DNA from: Rhynchospora pubera
Taxonomy: Eukaryota; Streptophyta; Magnoliopsida; Poales; Cyperaceae
Length of the DNA: 64,000 nt
Assembly: GCA_028095005.1 (NCBI GenBank)
Contig: CM051459.1
Location: 117,649,431-117,713,430 of the forward strand
Direction: 5' to 3'
Below, piece by piece: positions 1 to 13,522 of the stretch. The position numbers were made by a program, and so were the translations under genes. Within the stretch, counting starts at the first letter, position 1, and every line of letters begins with the position of its first letter. A model generated the notes under the pieces. That model was not told where the DNA came from, ran no database searches, and worked only from the letters and a program-made list of their open reading frames with translations.

Positions 1-3000
1 CTTGAACAATACAAGTAATACAATTATGCTCCCACTGAATATCTTGTTTATATAAGATACTTTTGACGAAGTTCAACTCTTTGACTTCATTGTCAAAACT
101 TTTATTCCAATCTCCACAACACTCGCTTTAATCCATTTATGGATCCTTGAAGCATGCGTATGTTTTTAGCAATTAAATAAAACCTCAATTTGTGTCAAAT
201 GCACAATATCATCCTTCATTCATACGAAGAAGGCGGTTTTATGTGTTTTTCCATATATCAACATATATGAAATACAATTATTGCTAGAATGATCTTTATT
301 GACTTATACATAGCCACAAGCAAGAAGTTGTGCTTTGTACGTAGTCAACTAGCCATTGACTTGGACATAGCTACGAGCGAGAAGCCGTACTTTGTACATA
401 ATCGATTTGTTATCCATGTCGATCTTTCCTTTTGAAGATCTAAACGTTCTTGATGGATTGCTCCTTCATGAACATCAACCAAGGTCTATACCTTGTTGTT
501 ATACATGGATTTTATTTAAAGATCATATGAATTCAAACCATATATGTGGAATCGGATCGTTCCATCGTTTCCTTGTTTATCAATGGATTCTCATATGCTA
601 AGTTTGAGAATGTCATGAAGCCAATGCACCAAACGGCTTAGGCAATCAACTCTCGTTGATCTTTTGTAGAATTGGTACTTGAGGTTTATAAACTACTTCC
701 ACAATGATTTGTCGAACGAGTTCTTGACTACTCATATATTCCATGAGTTTCTCGAACATCATCAACTCGTGAGATGGTTGAGTCCTCATTAGAAGGAGCG
801 TACTATTAAACTTCTTTCAAAACAATTTGTGAATGAAGTTCCGCTCAACTCCCACTAAGTACCATGTATGGAGTGACAAGTTTCCTATAAGAGTACTTCC
901 TGTAGTGACGCATAAACTATTTTAATGCTCACTTTACTCCCACTACTTCTTCTTGAGAATATCATTCTACAAGATTACGTTATGATTAGCAACAACTACT
1001 TTGTTCTTATCATGTTTGTAGAAATAGCACATTTCGGTTAAGTTAAGATATCCTACAAAGTTATAGTGTCTTATTTGGTTTAAGCTTACAAGTCGACAAT
1101 ACTTAAAACAAGCTTCTCAACACCAAATCTCGAGAAGTATTATACTTAGAGATCAAAATCTCGTAAGATATCTTCTTCAATAGACTTTGATGGAACATCA
1201 TTCAGTGTAAACAATATTGTCCTCAAACATAATTCCCTAACACGAGTCGAATAAGTCAATTTGATTTATTACCGATTGAAATATGTTTGATACCTCCATT
1301 CTTGGACACATTATTCCATAATGTTCCTCATGGAGTGAGTTGTGAAACTATTTTCATACTCTTTAGATAATATTTCAAATCATATGACTTAACTACTTAT
1401 TTACCACGATTAATTGTAAGACTTCCATTTTTCTTAAAAGGTCTTTTAAACTTCACTCTTGAACTCCTTTGAACTAGTCAAAAAGTTCATACTTATACCT
1501 TATCAAATAGATATGTTAATATCTACAATGATCGTTGGTTAAGTAGTAAAGTATTAACAACCTTTCATTGCACAAGTACTTATAAGTCTTTATACATCGA
1601 TATGTATAAGTCCTAATTAATTCACTTGTCCTTAAACCTTCATAGGTTAAAGGTGCTTATGTCATTTAACAAACATGATTCGCATATCAATCGATTTGAA
1701 ATCGAATTGAATTGCGAGCTCTACGTTATGTAGACTCTCGTAATGCGATTCTCGTTTATGTATGTGACTAAGCGGTTATATATAACATGAAAGTTAAATA
1801 CTTTTTGTCAAGTCTTACGCATCCTATTTGTCATTCCAAAATTGTTTATCTATTTCAAGCAAATTCAATCAAGATGCATGAAATCATATAAACAAATCCA
1901 TAATAAAAGATCTTGTCTTTTACAAAACATAATCATTCATCATTGAATATGAAATGGAGATATTTTTGAGATGTTTTAGAATTAAGGTATGCAACCTTCA
2001 ATTCTAAACAAACTCTTAATAAAGATAACTCTACGTATTCAATGGTAATGACTTAGACGAACAAGTCATTTCCTATGCAGAGTTTACTTTACATCTCTCG
2101 AACATTCTCTTATTCTTCATTGCTAACACATTTCGTTAAATGCGAGCATATGAACTAATATCAAGTTACTAGTGTAAATTAGAGATAGTGAGATAATTTG
2201 AACGACAAATACACTTTAGGATTAGAATATTTCTAATCGTCACAATTATGGTATTTCGGACAACCTTTCAAATGCCTCCCATAAACGGCAAATGAAACAT
2301 CTCATTGACACATGGTCATAAAATGATGGTCTCGAAATTTCAACTCATACCTTGGTGAAGTATTTCTTAAATACTTAACCAATTACCTTTTTGCATCAAC
2401 AAGTGTGCGAAGAAGATAACATTATATCCTTTTTAATTCCAAAAGAGATCGTATGACAATATCAATAATCCTTGATATCGGAGATCAATATCTCTAGTTA
2501 TCAATTAGCTACTTAAATCTTTCGATTTGTAAGCCAATGAAACGTTCATGTATCCTTTTATAAAAGAGAAATCTCTTTGTCAAATCATACTCTATATACT
2601 CGATCATAAATGATGGAGTTAATATCTACTTTCTCCAAGAACACTTTCTTGAGTAAGTGGATGAGAGCGTACGAGTTAAATCTAGTCCATATGAATTCTC
2701 TAATTCAAAGGTCTAGAAATTTCAAATGAGGATATTAGCCATACGCTTTATTGAATAACTTTTCGCCAAAAGTCAATCAATCATCGCGTTGCTACGTTCG
2801 GGTAGTTTGAGAAAAGTTTTGGGAATTGACATACTCAAATTTTTCTTCACTAAGATCGTGTCTTAGGAATCGGTATTACTTCTTTATGTAAATACTTTTA
2901 GAAACGAGTTTGTTAATTTTCAAAGATTGATCGCAACAAAATTAACAATTTTAACATCTATAACAAAATCAATTTAAGGTCATTTAGTTTATGCAATTGT

Positions 3001-5079
3001 TTTATTTATAACAAATAAAACTCCCACTACATTTATTTAATGTCCCAAATGTAGTTGGTTTTCCAAGATCCCGGTTTTCATCAAGTAGAGCCTGCTATGG
3101 CACGTCACCCTACTTAATTAGACAAGGTAGGTTCTCCAACCAATCATATTGTTCCATATGATTCTTGGTTTGTGAATATCTAAGTATATTTACAAACTTC
3201 GCCCCGATGTCCAAACTCTAGTTGGGTCCATCGAAAAGTAACCTCTCACTATTTGCTCCTTGCAAATCTTAGCTATTTGCACCCCGAGTACCGAATTGAC
3301 AAAACATGACGTCCGCTTGGGCGGACCGCGCCATGTGTTGGCAATCGGCGTGAAGGGGATAGAGAGAAGGAGGGCGATTTAACTTAATCGGTATTAGTTG
3401 GGACTAATAATCATATGACACTTGTTTGGTGGTCGTGTAAGCATACACCCATACCTAGCCTATGACAATTCATAGCAATCACAAGCAATCACATATAAGC
3501 ATCTCATCCATAGTTGTGGGTTTGTATGGCTCCCGCTTGCATTAGTTTCGCCACATCGTCCATGAAGCAAAACTAATCTAATCCTTGTCCCTCCCACTAA
3601 ATTCTATACGGATCTAAATCCTATATAAAATAAAGGAACAAAAATACATGTGAAAATATCATATTCCCATCCTAGCCTTAGGGGCATGCAAGCCACACAA
3701 GTCACATTAAAATTAATCAACAAATTAATTAATTAATGGCACCAAAGGCCGCATTACAAACATTCACACATGCATTCAATTTACAACCACAAGGCATTGA
3801 GTCATGAGCCATACTAAATCCACTTTCCACCTACAAAACAAAGTTAGCACATACAAGTCCACTTTGTTTCCAATTAACGATTTTCAAACATCTTTGCGTA
3901 TTGTTTGCCATAGGCAAATTCCATGCATAAATTCTCAATTTTAAACAACCAAACTTGTTTAAATTCATTTAGAAAGTTCTTTCAACATCCCATAACTGAA
4001 AGGAGATAAAAAAAGGAGTATTCTAATTGTTTTCAACTAGTTTGAATAAGTAGAAAAACAATAATTTACCAAAAAACGTAACTAATGGAATCCAACAAAA
4101 TCAATAGTTTTTGGTCTCCAAAAATTCTCAAATAAATTACTTAAGCTCCTTACCATAATTGTGATTAACAGTAAAAATTTCAAGAAGAGATATTAAACCA
4201 TCTGGGAGAATAAAAAATGACAAATCTCTTGCAAGTGCACGTAACACCGTTATGAGATTTTCAGCTTATCCTCTCAACCATTTGGTCTGTTAGACCACCT
4301 TCTATTCAGTTTTTATATATACAATATACATAGAAAAACTAGCTTAGACTAGAGGCTAACCATCCATGAAAAGAAAACAACCAAGTTCAGTTCAATAAAT
4401 TCAAGTTACATACTAAACAATCAACAAATTCTATACTGGAACAGACTATCGACCAAAAAGTATTAACCTAGTTGAAGGTCAAAACGTCCATGAAAAATTA
4501 TGAAACTAATTTTTCTGGAATCCTAACTCAAAATAGAACAACTCCATTTAAACAGAATTTTTAAAAGAGTTCTCAGTTGGTACAGTTTATTAGAACAATC
4601 GATTTGCTCAATAAACTGGATCTGACAAGATCTTCTTTTTCATACTTGAAAACCCACAAATTAATCCGAGTCATGCAACAATCTACACATGCTCAGAAAT
4701 AGTTTCAAGGCCTCTTTGATTCTAGCCATAGAACACTGGTACTTATATTCAAATATAAATCTTTCAAGCCATTCAAACAGAACAGTGCGAGCAGAAACTG
4801 GTTCTGCGCACCGTCGCCGATTTATTCACAATAAATCCATACAATTTTCGAAAAATGTGAATCTAACGCCAAAAGAATCAAAATCCACAGATCTACAACT
4901 TTCATGTAGATGGAAAAAACTTCCAGAGAACATATCATAGCGAAAAATGCGAAACAACACAGAAAATGCCATTTCTAGACAGCAAACAAACGCATCATCT
5001 CTACTAATCCGTTAATTAGCCAATTTCTCTTAATTAAGTGTCAAAAAAGCTTAAGTACGACCATGTTCTCTGATACCAC
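1..5079 (-). mobile_element. Internal region of a decayed Ty1/copia retrotransposon (partial)
   Basis: This is the internal part of an LTR retrotransposon read on the minus strand, running from the primer-binding site at 5068..5078 leftwards past the window edge. No long ORF survives. Translating the minus strand by eye still gives reverse-transcriptase-like pieces: around 335..430 a stretch resembling the copia 'YKARLVAKGY' block (here YKVRLLARSY), around 110..140 a weak 'GLKQA'-like piece, and at 1..60 a piece ending FSGSIIVLLVLF, like the residues just before the YVDD box of copia polymerases. The YVDD box, RNase H and 3' LTR would lie left of position 1. The rest is full of stops and frameshifts. 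The Ty1/copia assignment rests on domain order and these weak matches. It is an old, inactive copy. Confidence 0.7.
5068..5078 (-). other. Primer-binding site of the copia element (initiator Met tRNA)
   Basis: On the minus strand this reads TGGTATCAGAG, the usual complement of the 3' end of plant initiator methionine tRNA. It lies one base inside the LTR end at 5080, which fixes the orientation (transcription leftwards) and marks 5080..6822 as the 5' LTR. Confidence 0.9.
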
Positions 5080-6822
5080 TGTTAGAAAATTGCTCAATTT
5101 TAATTTTGTGACTAATTAGGCTTAATTAATCCAATTAAAACACAAGCAACACGAGATCTAGTACTTTAAGCAATTCGACACAAGAGATAGGTGAAAATTT
5201 GTACCTCCCGCGAAATCGTATTCGCGGGGCTCGATCCTACAGATTAGAAATCGATGGCGTGCTCTCCTTGTGCCTCCGCCATGGTTGATGGCCGCCTCGA
5301 GTCCACCTAGAGATTAACCAAGGTCTAAATCGATTCGTGCTAGCGATTCGATTAGAACAAAGCTAATCCTAAGGATCAACCCTCTTCAAGAATCAACCTA
5401 TTTGATTTTGGTGGAGAGTTGTAGCTCAACACATTAGCATATGGAGGAGAGGAGGAGAGAGTGTCGCCGGCCTATCGGGAAGAAGGAGGTGGCGGCTAGG
5501 TATCTCAAGAGAGAATGTTAGATTTTGCTACTATACACCTCCTTATATAGTGCACAAACCCTACCTACCTCCTACCATCTATTTACAAGATTGCCACCTA
5601 CCTACCATCCTATATGGCTGGCCCTATAATGGGCTTTTGGGCCTCTCATCTCAATTGTTTAGGCCTCTAATTCATATAATTAGAATCTACTCCAAATGCT
5701 CTTCAATTGGGCTATAAATTCAATACATACATATTGGCCCAATAAATTAATATAACTATTTATATTAAATTGTGTCAAACTAAAATAATTATTAACTAAT
5801 TAATAATTATTATAGGATTAGCTAATACATTAATTTATTTCCATATGATCCATTTGACTTAATTAATTAATCAACTTATCATATTTCCGCAATACGCACT
5901 ATTGCGAATAAATAAATAATGCACTGTCTTGGTCAAAACTCTATTTTGTGTGGCCCTTTGAGGATTTATGCTAAGTTGGACATAGAATTAAATCGTTATT
6001 TAATTCCAATAATCATAAGCGGTATCTAGCAACACGTTATGATTCCCAATTCGCATAAATAGTGTACTGTTACAGTATTTAAATCCTGCATAAGAGAATA
6101 AAGTATTTCCCTATTTTGATTCTTATGTCTCACGATATCATCGTATAATCCAAGATAGGAATGTGTCATTCTTGCAGATTATACGTTTCTTGATCTAGAG
6201 TTGATCGCTTAGTTGCACGCATACGATCCAACTCCATCAAGGGGCCCAAACAGATATCGTCGCTCACTAAGTGAATTAATGAGGGACATACAGTTTTCTT
6301 GATGATTAGCTTTTTCCCGCACAAATCAAGAGAACATAAATAAAGTCCGTATAGCATCCCTTATCGGGAATCAGCGGTAGACAATATTTATTGAACCTAT
6401 CCTCATGTGGAAAAGATAAACATCTCAAATTTAGAACCAAAATCATAACGAAATAAACAATGACACATAACACAATCCATATGTTTATTTCGTTGGGTCA
6501 AGTCCTGTACTATGTTCCATAACATACACATATGCAATTAAGTTGGTAACTCTTTACCTATGATTTGTAGAACTTAATCATCACTTAACTTGCATACTAA
6601 TCTTATATGATAATTAATGTTCCTTGTTAATTATCAAGATTATGGACCATTTAGATTTATTATTGTCATTCTAAAGAATGATCCACAGAGATCCACAATT
6701 CAGATCCTCAACCTGAATGATCTATCAATAATAAACCTAGGAACAGATGATAAAATATCATCTAAAACATAAACTAATAATTAAGTCATTAAATTATTGA
6801 CTTCTAGGACATAACTCTAACA
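5080..6822 (-). repeat. 5' LTR of the copia element, 1743 bp
   Basis: The LTR is bounded by perfect 7-bp inverted ends: TGTTAGA at 5080 and TCTAACA ending at 6822. On the minus strand it begins TGTTAGAGTTATGTCCTAG, which resembles the start of Angela-lineage copia LTRs. That lineage call is a resemblance only. The flank at 6823 is LINE coding sequence, so the element inserted into an existing LINE. The partner LTR and left target-site copy are outside the window. Confidence 0.85.
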
Positions 6823-9800
6823 ATCTATACTGATGAAGAAATCCGATGGAGACAAAAAGCCAGAATCTCTTGGCTTCATGAAGGAGATTCTAATACAAAA
6901 TTCTTCCATAGGTCAGCTACAATAAGGAAGAATAAAAATTTAATCTCACATCTTTTAATTGATGGAAGGGAGATTAGAGATCCCTCCCTCATCCAGCAGC
7001 ATGTTCTCTCTTACTATAGAGAGTTGTTTGGTTACACTAGCACAACCAAAGGTACTCTAAGAGAACAGAGTTGGATGAGAGATGAAATCATCAGGGAAGA
7101 TGAAAACTCTTGGCTAATTCAACCTTTTACCTTAGAGGAAATAAGAAGGGCAGTGTTCCAGATGAATGTTGAAAAAGCTCTTGGACCCGATGGTTTTCCA
7201 ATATTGTTTTATCAAACATTTTGGGAAATTTTAAAAGAAGATATGTTCAGTCTCTTTAATGACTTTCATCAAGTGAATTTGGATATGACTTACTTTAATA
7301 GAGCCCACATCTGTCTTACGCCAAAAACTTATGATGCCTCTAAGATAAGTGACTTTAGACCAATTAGTTTACTTAATTGTAGTTATAAGATCTTTACAAA
7401 GGTCCTAGCCAATCAATTAGCTCCAATTTTAGCTAGAATAATAAAACCTAATCAAAGTGCTTTTCTTAAAGGGAGATACATTCTGGAAAAGAATGTGGCA
7501 GCACATGAAATTTTGCACCACGTGCACACTCAAAAGGAAAAGGACCTTCTTCTCAGATTAGATTTTGAGAAGGCTTTTGACAAAGTCAGTTGGAATTATC
7601 TCTTTGATATTTTGAAATTAAGAGGTTTCTCCAATACTTGGATTAACTGGATAAATAATATTTTAGTACGGGGTAAAGCAGCAGTCTTAATAAATGGGGA
7701 AACATGAGAGTTCTTTGAGTGCAAAAAAGATTTAAGACAAGGAGACCCTCTTTCTCCATATTTATTTATTCTGGCTGCAGAATGAATGACAAAGATTCTA
7801 GAGAATGGAATTAATAATAACCATTTTCAAGGACTAGGACCCTTAATTCCTAACAAAGGTAAAGTGGTTCATCTCCAATATGCAGATGATACTTTACTTT
7901 TCTTAAAGTATGATAATATTATGATTCAAAAGGTCTCTTGGGCTTTAAAATATTTTGAGACTATTTCTGGTCTCAAAATAAATTTCACCAAGTCAAAAGT
8001 AATTCTCTTAAACCTGTCTTTAGAAGAAGTGGGTACTATTTCTAACATTTTACATTACAAAATAGGGAACTTACCAATCACCTACTTAGGTCTTCCTCTC
8101 CACTGGAAAAAGCCTAATAAAAGTGATTGGAATAAAATTATAGATAAGATTAAAAACAAATTGATTAAGTGGAAGGGAAACCTCCTTTCCTTGGGAGGGA
8201 GATTAGTATTACTCAATTCTGTAATTACTGCCCTTCCACTTTATCATTTGTCATTCTTTAAATGCCCCTGTTGGGTCATTAACAAAATAGATAAGATAAG
8301 AAGACTTTTCTTATGGGGCTCACTCCAAGGAAATGAAAATAGAAAATATAACTTAGTTAAATGAGATATAATTTGTAGGAAAAAAGAGTTTGGAGGATGG
8401 GGAGTATTAAACATCTTTCATATGAACTCTGCACTCTTAGGTAAATGGGTTTGGAACTATTTGAACAGAGAACATAAAAGTATCTGGAAAGAGTTAATAC
8501 ATTGCAAATATCATGGTAGACATGGTACTGATAATTTCTCAATATTCTGGAAGAGCCTACAAAGTTTATATCCTCTTATGAGAATTTGTAGCAAAAAACT
8601 GATAGGGAATGGTCAGAAAATTAATTTCTGGCATGATTTATGGTATGAGAATATTTCCTTGGCTAGATCATTTCCTAAGTTATATGATAAATCAAAAAGA
8701 AAAGAGCATCTGTCTTTATTCCAAGTTTGGAATAAGGGGAGCGTCAATTTCTTCCTTACTAGAGGAATATCCAGAGAAGTGAGGTCAGGAAAGGATGCTC
8801 TTATAAACATTGTTAGGAATATAGACTTAAATATAGATATAGAGGATAGTATTTGGTGGAATTTGGAGAGTTATGGTTTATTCTCAGTTAATTCACTTTA
8901 TAAATTCCTTAATAATGGTGGTGTAACTTGCAATTTAGATCTTTCAGTGTGGAAGCTTAAAATTCCTCTAAAGCACAAGTGTTTTCTATGGTTAACAGTA
9001 AATAATAAAATACTTACATTCGATAACCTTATGCTTAGGGGTTGGCATGGACCAAATAAGTGTCATTTCTGTTCTAATGCAGAAAGTGTGGATCACCTAT
9101 TTGTGAATTGCCCATATGTTAGACCTTTCTGAATAAATTTTAATATGTTTAACACCAGAAACATAAGTTTAGACATATCGAGTTTCAATTCGATTTGGGA
9201 AAGTATAAATAATCTTAATAGCTCTAACAGAACTTACTCTAAAACTTTACTTGCGGCTCTATGCTGGACATAGTGGATTGAAAGGAATAAGCGAATTTTT
9301 AATTCTATAGAGGGTTCCAATTCCTACTCCTTGTATTTCAACATATTGAGTTACGTTCTGGACAGGGTTTGAAACAGGAATGGAGGCAAACTTCAGGAGC
9401 ATAGTAGAACTTCAGCGACAGATAGCAGAAAGAGACAGAGAGGGGCTACTCACTGATGATGAAGATCTACTGGATTAAACCATTAAGAGGTCATCTTGGT
9501 CTCAAGCTTCTATGGTGTGGAATGGTTCCTCAGTGGGTTATTTGTTTGGGTTTCTGTTTTGGGGTACCAGTTTCTATTGGAGGAAGCTTTCTGCCGTCCT
9601 TACTTTTGTAGTTGGGAGTCTTGTAAAAAAATTTTGTGTTGTGGTTTTTTCTAGTAGCTATGCTATGTAGGATGCTGGGTAGACAAAAACGTTCTTAGGG
9701 TCCTTTTTAGTTCAGGGTAGTATGGTTTGGTATTTCTATTTCTAGATAGATGGTTGTTGATTGTCATGTATCTGAACTCTTTACTTTTCAATGGAGGTCT

Positions 9801-9829
9801 ACCTCAGACCACTTTATCTAAAAAAAAAG
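6823..9829 (+). pseudogene. L1-type LINE ORF2, 3' half, broken
   Basis: This is the reverse transcriptase and C-terminal part of a plant L1 LINE. Reading frame 1 is open from 6823. It shows the pre-RT block (WLHEGDSNTKFFH), RT blocks (FRPISLLN, LDFEKAFDKV, LRQGDPLSPYLF, YADDTLLF near 7880), a C-terminal zinc-finger block (CHFCSNAESVDHLFVNCP near 9060..9115) and the WIERNKRIF motif. In-frame stops occur at 7705, 7783, 8362, 9130 (all TGA) and 9271 (TAG). Near 9350 the frame shifts by one, after which a tail FWTGFETG... runs to a stop at 9476..9478. The 3' UTR ends in a short A tract at about 9821..9829. The endonuclease half and ORF1 are missing because the copia element interrupts it at 6822/6823. 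It is inactive. Confidence 0.9.
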
Positions 9830-10574
9830 AACTTTTCTAGAGTATGTAATATATTGGTTTCAATTCAATGAAACCGGAGGTGAAAACCACAGTTTTTTTT
9901 AAGAACTATCGGTACCTAAAAAGGAAAAAAAATGCTTTGTATTTTATATAAGATAATTTCATCAAATAGTATTTTCTTTTTGAAGCAAAAATAGGGAATT
10001 TCATCAAACAGTTAAATATAATTGTAAGTAATTTGAATGCAATTCATGCACATTACTTTATTTAGATACAAAATAAAAAGTTTAATAATTACTTAGGTAT
10101 GATGAACTTGATTAAAATTGGATATAGATTGGATGATTTTTGTTGGATCGATGTAGAGTACAATTGAGTCAGCCTCCATAAAAATGACTTGACCACACGT
10201 AACATATGCTTTTGACTGCTGACTGCTTACGAAAAGCATACTTAAATTACACTTTTCGTGTTGGGAGATACCCATAAAAAGCATGGATTTTTGAATGTTG
10301 GTGCTAAGCATACGTATAATGTCATGAGGTTTTACAATGATTACGATTAGGAAATGTGTTAGGATGACTAGGCTTATTAACTTTGTCCATGGAGCTTGGA
10401 TAATCTTCAATAGACATGGAAATCTGACAAAGTCAACTAAACATATTTAATTACTAAAGCCAAATGAAAAGGGTATTAAATCAATTTAACACTTCAAAAT
10501 TTTATTTCAGAAATTTTTAAAAAAACCAAGAAAATAGGCTTGTTCATTAAGCTAAAGATGCCTATTTTTCCAAT
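9830..10574. other. AT-rich intergenic DNA, nothing recognised
   Basis: The sequence between the LINE tail and the first small inverted-repeat element. I see no coding exon, RNA gene or clear repeat. An open frame on the minus strand at 10093..10410 has no recognisable motif and I do not call it a gene. Confidence 0.5.
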
Positions 10575-10732
10575 GGCTCCGTTTGGATAGGTGTGGGAAG
10601 AAGGAAAGAAGGGAAAAAATAGAAAGAAGTATTGGGAAGTGTGTAATTTTGTGAAGAGTTTGGATTGTTTATAATTTATTTCTTCCCTTCTTTCTTCTTT
10701 CTACCTTCTTCTCAACGCATCCAAACGGTGCC
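10575..10732. mobile_element. Small inverted-repeat MITE, copy 1 (GGCTCCGTTTGGAT ends)
   Basis: The element starts GGCTCCGTTTGGAT and ends ATCCAAACGGTGCC, inverted repeats with one mismatch, flanked on each side by 'aat'. The interior is purine-rich on one side and pyrimidine-rich on the other, so it would fold back. A related copy with the same ends lies at 42925..43113. The superfamily is not certain. The 3-bp flanking repeat would suit PIF/Harbinger, but it is not the typical TAA/TTA. Confidence 0.75.
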
Positions 10733-12744
10733 AATGATTGTAAAAAGCTCTACATCATCAATACCAAATATAGGAATAGTACATAATGCAATAATAAAAA
10801 AAGCATTAATAAACAAACAATTAAAACAAAAAAGTTATACCATCCGGTTCTTAAACTGACATTTAGATGTGTAGATCAATCAATCATTTAATGATTATTA
10901 CTGGGATTTATCCCGGGAGTTGTGACTTATATAGAGAGTGATTCTATCGTTTCGAGTTTAAATGCTTTGTTATGCTGTTTTTTTTGTTATAAAAGCTGCC
11001 ACAATTGGGTGAGTGATTTTCGCCTAAGTTCTTTAAATGAAAAATAATAAATAGTTTGATTTTCTAAAATATTCGGATCGAATCGCTTTTAGATTAGATG
11101 AGGTCGATCATGTTTTTTGCATCGAGGCAACATTTTCCAATTCTAAGTGGATTTCAGCTCGGATCGGATCGGATTGAGTCTGGATGGGTTTCAGGGAAAT
11201 TCAAGGATCGAGTCGGATTAAATTTGAATCAATTTGATATTTTAAAAATTTTGAATTCGTCGATGGGATTTTAACACTTGCACATAAGGCAATCAATGAG
11301 TACAGTCCGGGACGGTAGAAGGTATTTTCATATCCGTACCCGTTAATTTTTTTTAACGGTAACAGTATATAATAAATAATAATAAATATTAATTTAATAA
11401 AAATATATAATGTGCTAAATAAATAATATAAAAATTACATTAAGAAAGTACAACATTTAGATATAATAAAAATTATGAAATTTATTTTCATATAAATGAT
11501 ATTAAAAAAAATCTATATTTAATTATAAATTATAATATAATAGAGTACAAATTAATTTTTTCATCAACATAAATAAATTTTGATGAAAATCGAAACTAAT
11601 AACTTATCTTACAAAATATGCTAATAACATGATTATATATACATATATGTTTGTAAGTTTTACCCGTTAGATAAAGAGTACGAAAAGTCCTTACTCGTAT
11701 CCATATCCGATAAATTAACAAAAAAATTTCTTTATCCGTATCCATACCTGTACCCATGAGTCTAACGAAAATAAAACCTTACTCATTGCTTTATTGAATA
11801 CGGTACGAATAAGATAAACAGATAAACAGATTTCATTGATAGTCATTGCTGCAGGCGTAGATGCAGGTAGATATGGTCAGATTCAGAAACATAATACATG
11901 GGTGTTCAAGTTTAGAAACTTGAGGTCATCGCATTTTTGTGCTCATTCTGACAAGCTTAATTACCGACCAAAGAACAATGCGTCAGATTAGAATATATAT
12001 TTTTTTAAAGTAAAAGTTCAAAAAGCATGTGAAGAAGTCATGTTTTTCGTGTGCCGTCCTAGGATAAACATAGTACACATTTTGAACTTCTCTTTTTGCT
12101 ACTTAAAAAGAGTAAACATATTCTAGATGAATATATTTCATTCATTAATTATAAAACCAATGCAAATGATATTGATTGAATGCTTACTATGAGAGGGAAA
12201 AGAGCTATTTGTAGAAGGAGACACAGTTTTTATTCTTATTGGTGACAGATAAAACTGGCTCCTCGTATATCCGAAATTTGATCTGTTTTTTAATGTATGG
12301 AAAGAGCTTTCTATGTTCCATCAATAATAATTAAGACCGTGACAATGTAATATTTGTCGTGTCCATTTAACTATTGTTCAGATGCTTCTGTCTGCTCGCT
12401 CGCTCCATGCAGTAACGGATATGCTAGTTAAGAAATAATTGAATTGAGTATTTAACATTATTTTGTTTCTTTATTTATACGGCAGCTTTTTATAAAATTT
12501 GTAAAAAAAAACCCTTATTTGCCACATGTTTTCTTTGAAAAATTTCAATATTGTCCTTATATTTTCCAAAAAACTAAAATTCAATTTTTTTACATGTATA
12601 AGAACCCTGCATGAAATTAAATCTTCCCAATTTTAAAAATTTAAAAAAATTCAAATTTTTTATAGAGTTATTGCGACCCGGGACCTGCCTAGCATTAGTC
12701 AAATCATTTATCAAAAAACACCCAATGGGTCAATCCGGGTCCGG
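10733..12744. other. AT-rich intergenic DNA with a degenerate 'acccgtta' repeat
   Basis: There is no coding exon that I recognise. Between about 11300 and 11770 the motifs 'gtacccgtta', 'acccgttagata' and 'gtacccatgag' recur at the two sides of a very AT-rich centre, which looks like an old transposon remnant without clear ends. Around 11085..11220 there is a run of 'ggatcgg' words. Confidence 0.4.
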
Positions 12745-12759
12745 TTGGTCCGCAGTCGG

Positions 12760-13522
12760 TTTCTAACCCAACTCTCTCTCTCCCCCCAATTCTCAGTCTC
12801 ACTAGCAAATAGTATACACCGTGTTCGTGCTTCTCTTTTCGCCATCGCTTTTACTCACACTTTTGTCGAGCTTGGTATTCTATTCTACACATACACAAAC
12901 ACAAAATATAACCCAAACATTTTAGAATTTAGATTCCCTTTCCCTTCTTCCATCCCTCCACTCGTAGAAACTCCCTCCCCACTGAAAGAAACAAACAAAG
13001 AAGGCCTCTCTTGAAGCCGCCGTTCAGGCAACGCGAAACGAAACGAAGCGAAGCGATCGGGTTCTTTGTTTCCCATCCAAGGAAGCACTTCCAATTAAGG
13101 AAGTAAGCAAGAGCAAGTTCCTCTACTCAAACAATCCGATTCTTTCCTCCTTGCTTCTTTTAGAATTCGGACTCCGTTCGTTCCCCGTCCGATCCGAAAC
13201 CCGACCCGCTTTGTTTATTTGAATCGGAAGGAGTTATAGAGAGAGAGAGAGAGAAGAAAGATTGTACTTGGGGAGTTGGCTGTACGGCGTTGGATTGGAG
13301 GAGAGGAGAGGAGAGGAGAGGGAGTCTTTACTTGTGAGTGGGGGAGAGAGGGAAGGGAAGGAAGGTGAAGAATCTCTGGTTTATGGGCATTGGCATGCGC
13401 CTCTCCCAAGTAAACCTCTATTATTCTCCTTCTCCATGGCAAAGAAGAGAAAGACAAAGAGACAGACTCCTTCAGTTCCTGTTTCACTTCTTTCCTTCCA
13501 CTTTAATTATTGTCAGACCTTC
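12760..13522 (+). promoter_or_regulatory. Probable 5' leader/promoter-proximal region of the GH17 gene
   Basis: Sequence composition changes sharply here from AT-rich to a mix of CT tracts (from 12770) and GA tracts (13231..13258 and 13297..13320), as is common in plant 5' leaders. I see no convincing TATA box, so the transcription start cannot be placed. An in-frame upstream ATG at 13436 lies in this leader (see the CDS entry). Confidence 0.4.

Noticed and set aside
7705..8364. Alternative genetic code (TGA read as Trp)
   Set aside because: The host genes in the window end normally with TGA or TAA, and only decayed LINE copies show TGA at Trp sites. Mutation explains it.
12745..13014. An open frame upstream of the GH17 gene as a separate gene
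   Set aside because: It has no ATG at its start and lies in the CT-rich leader. No motif was recognised.
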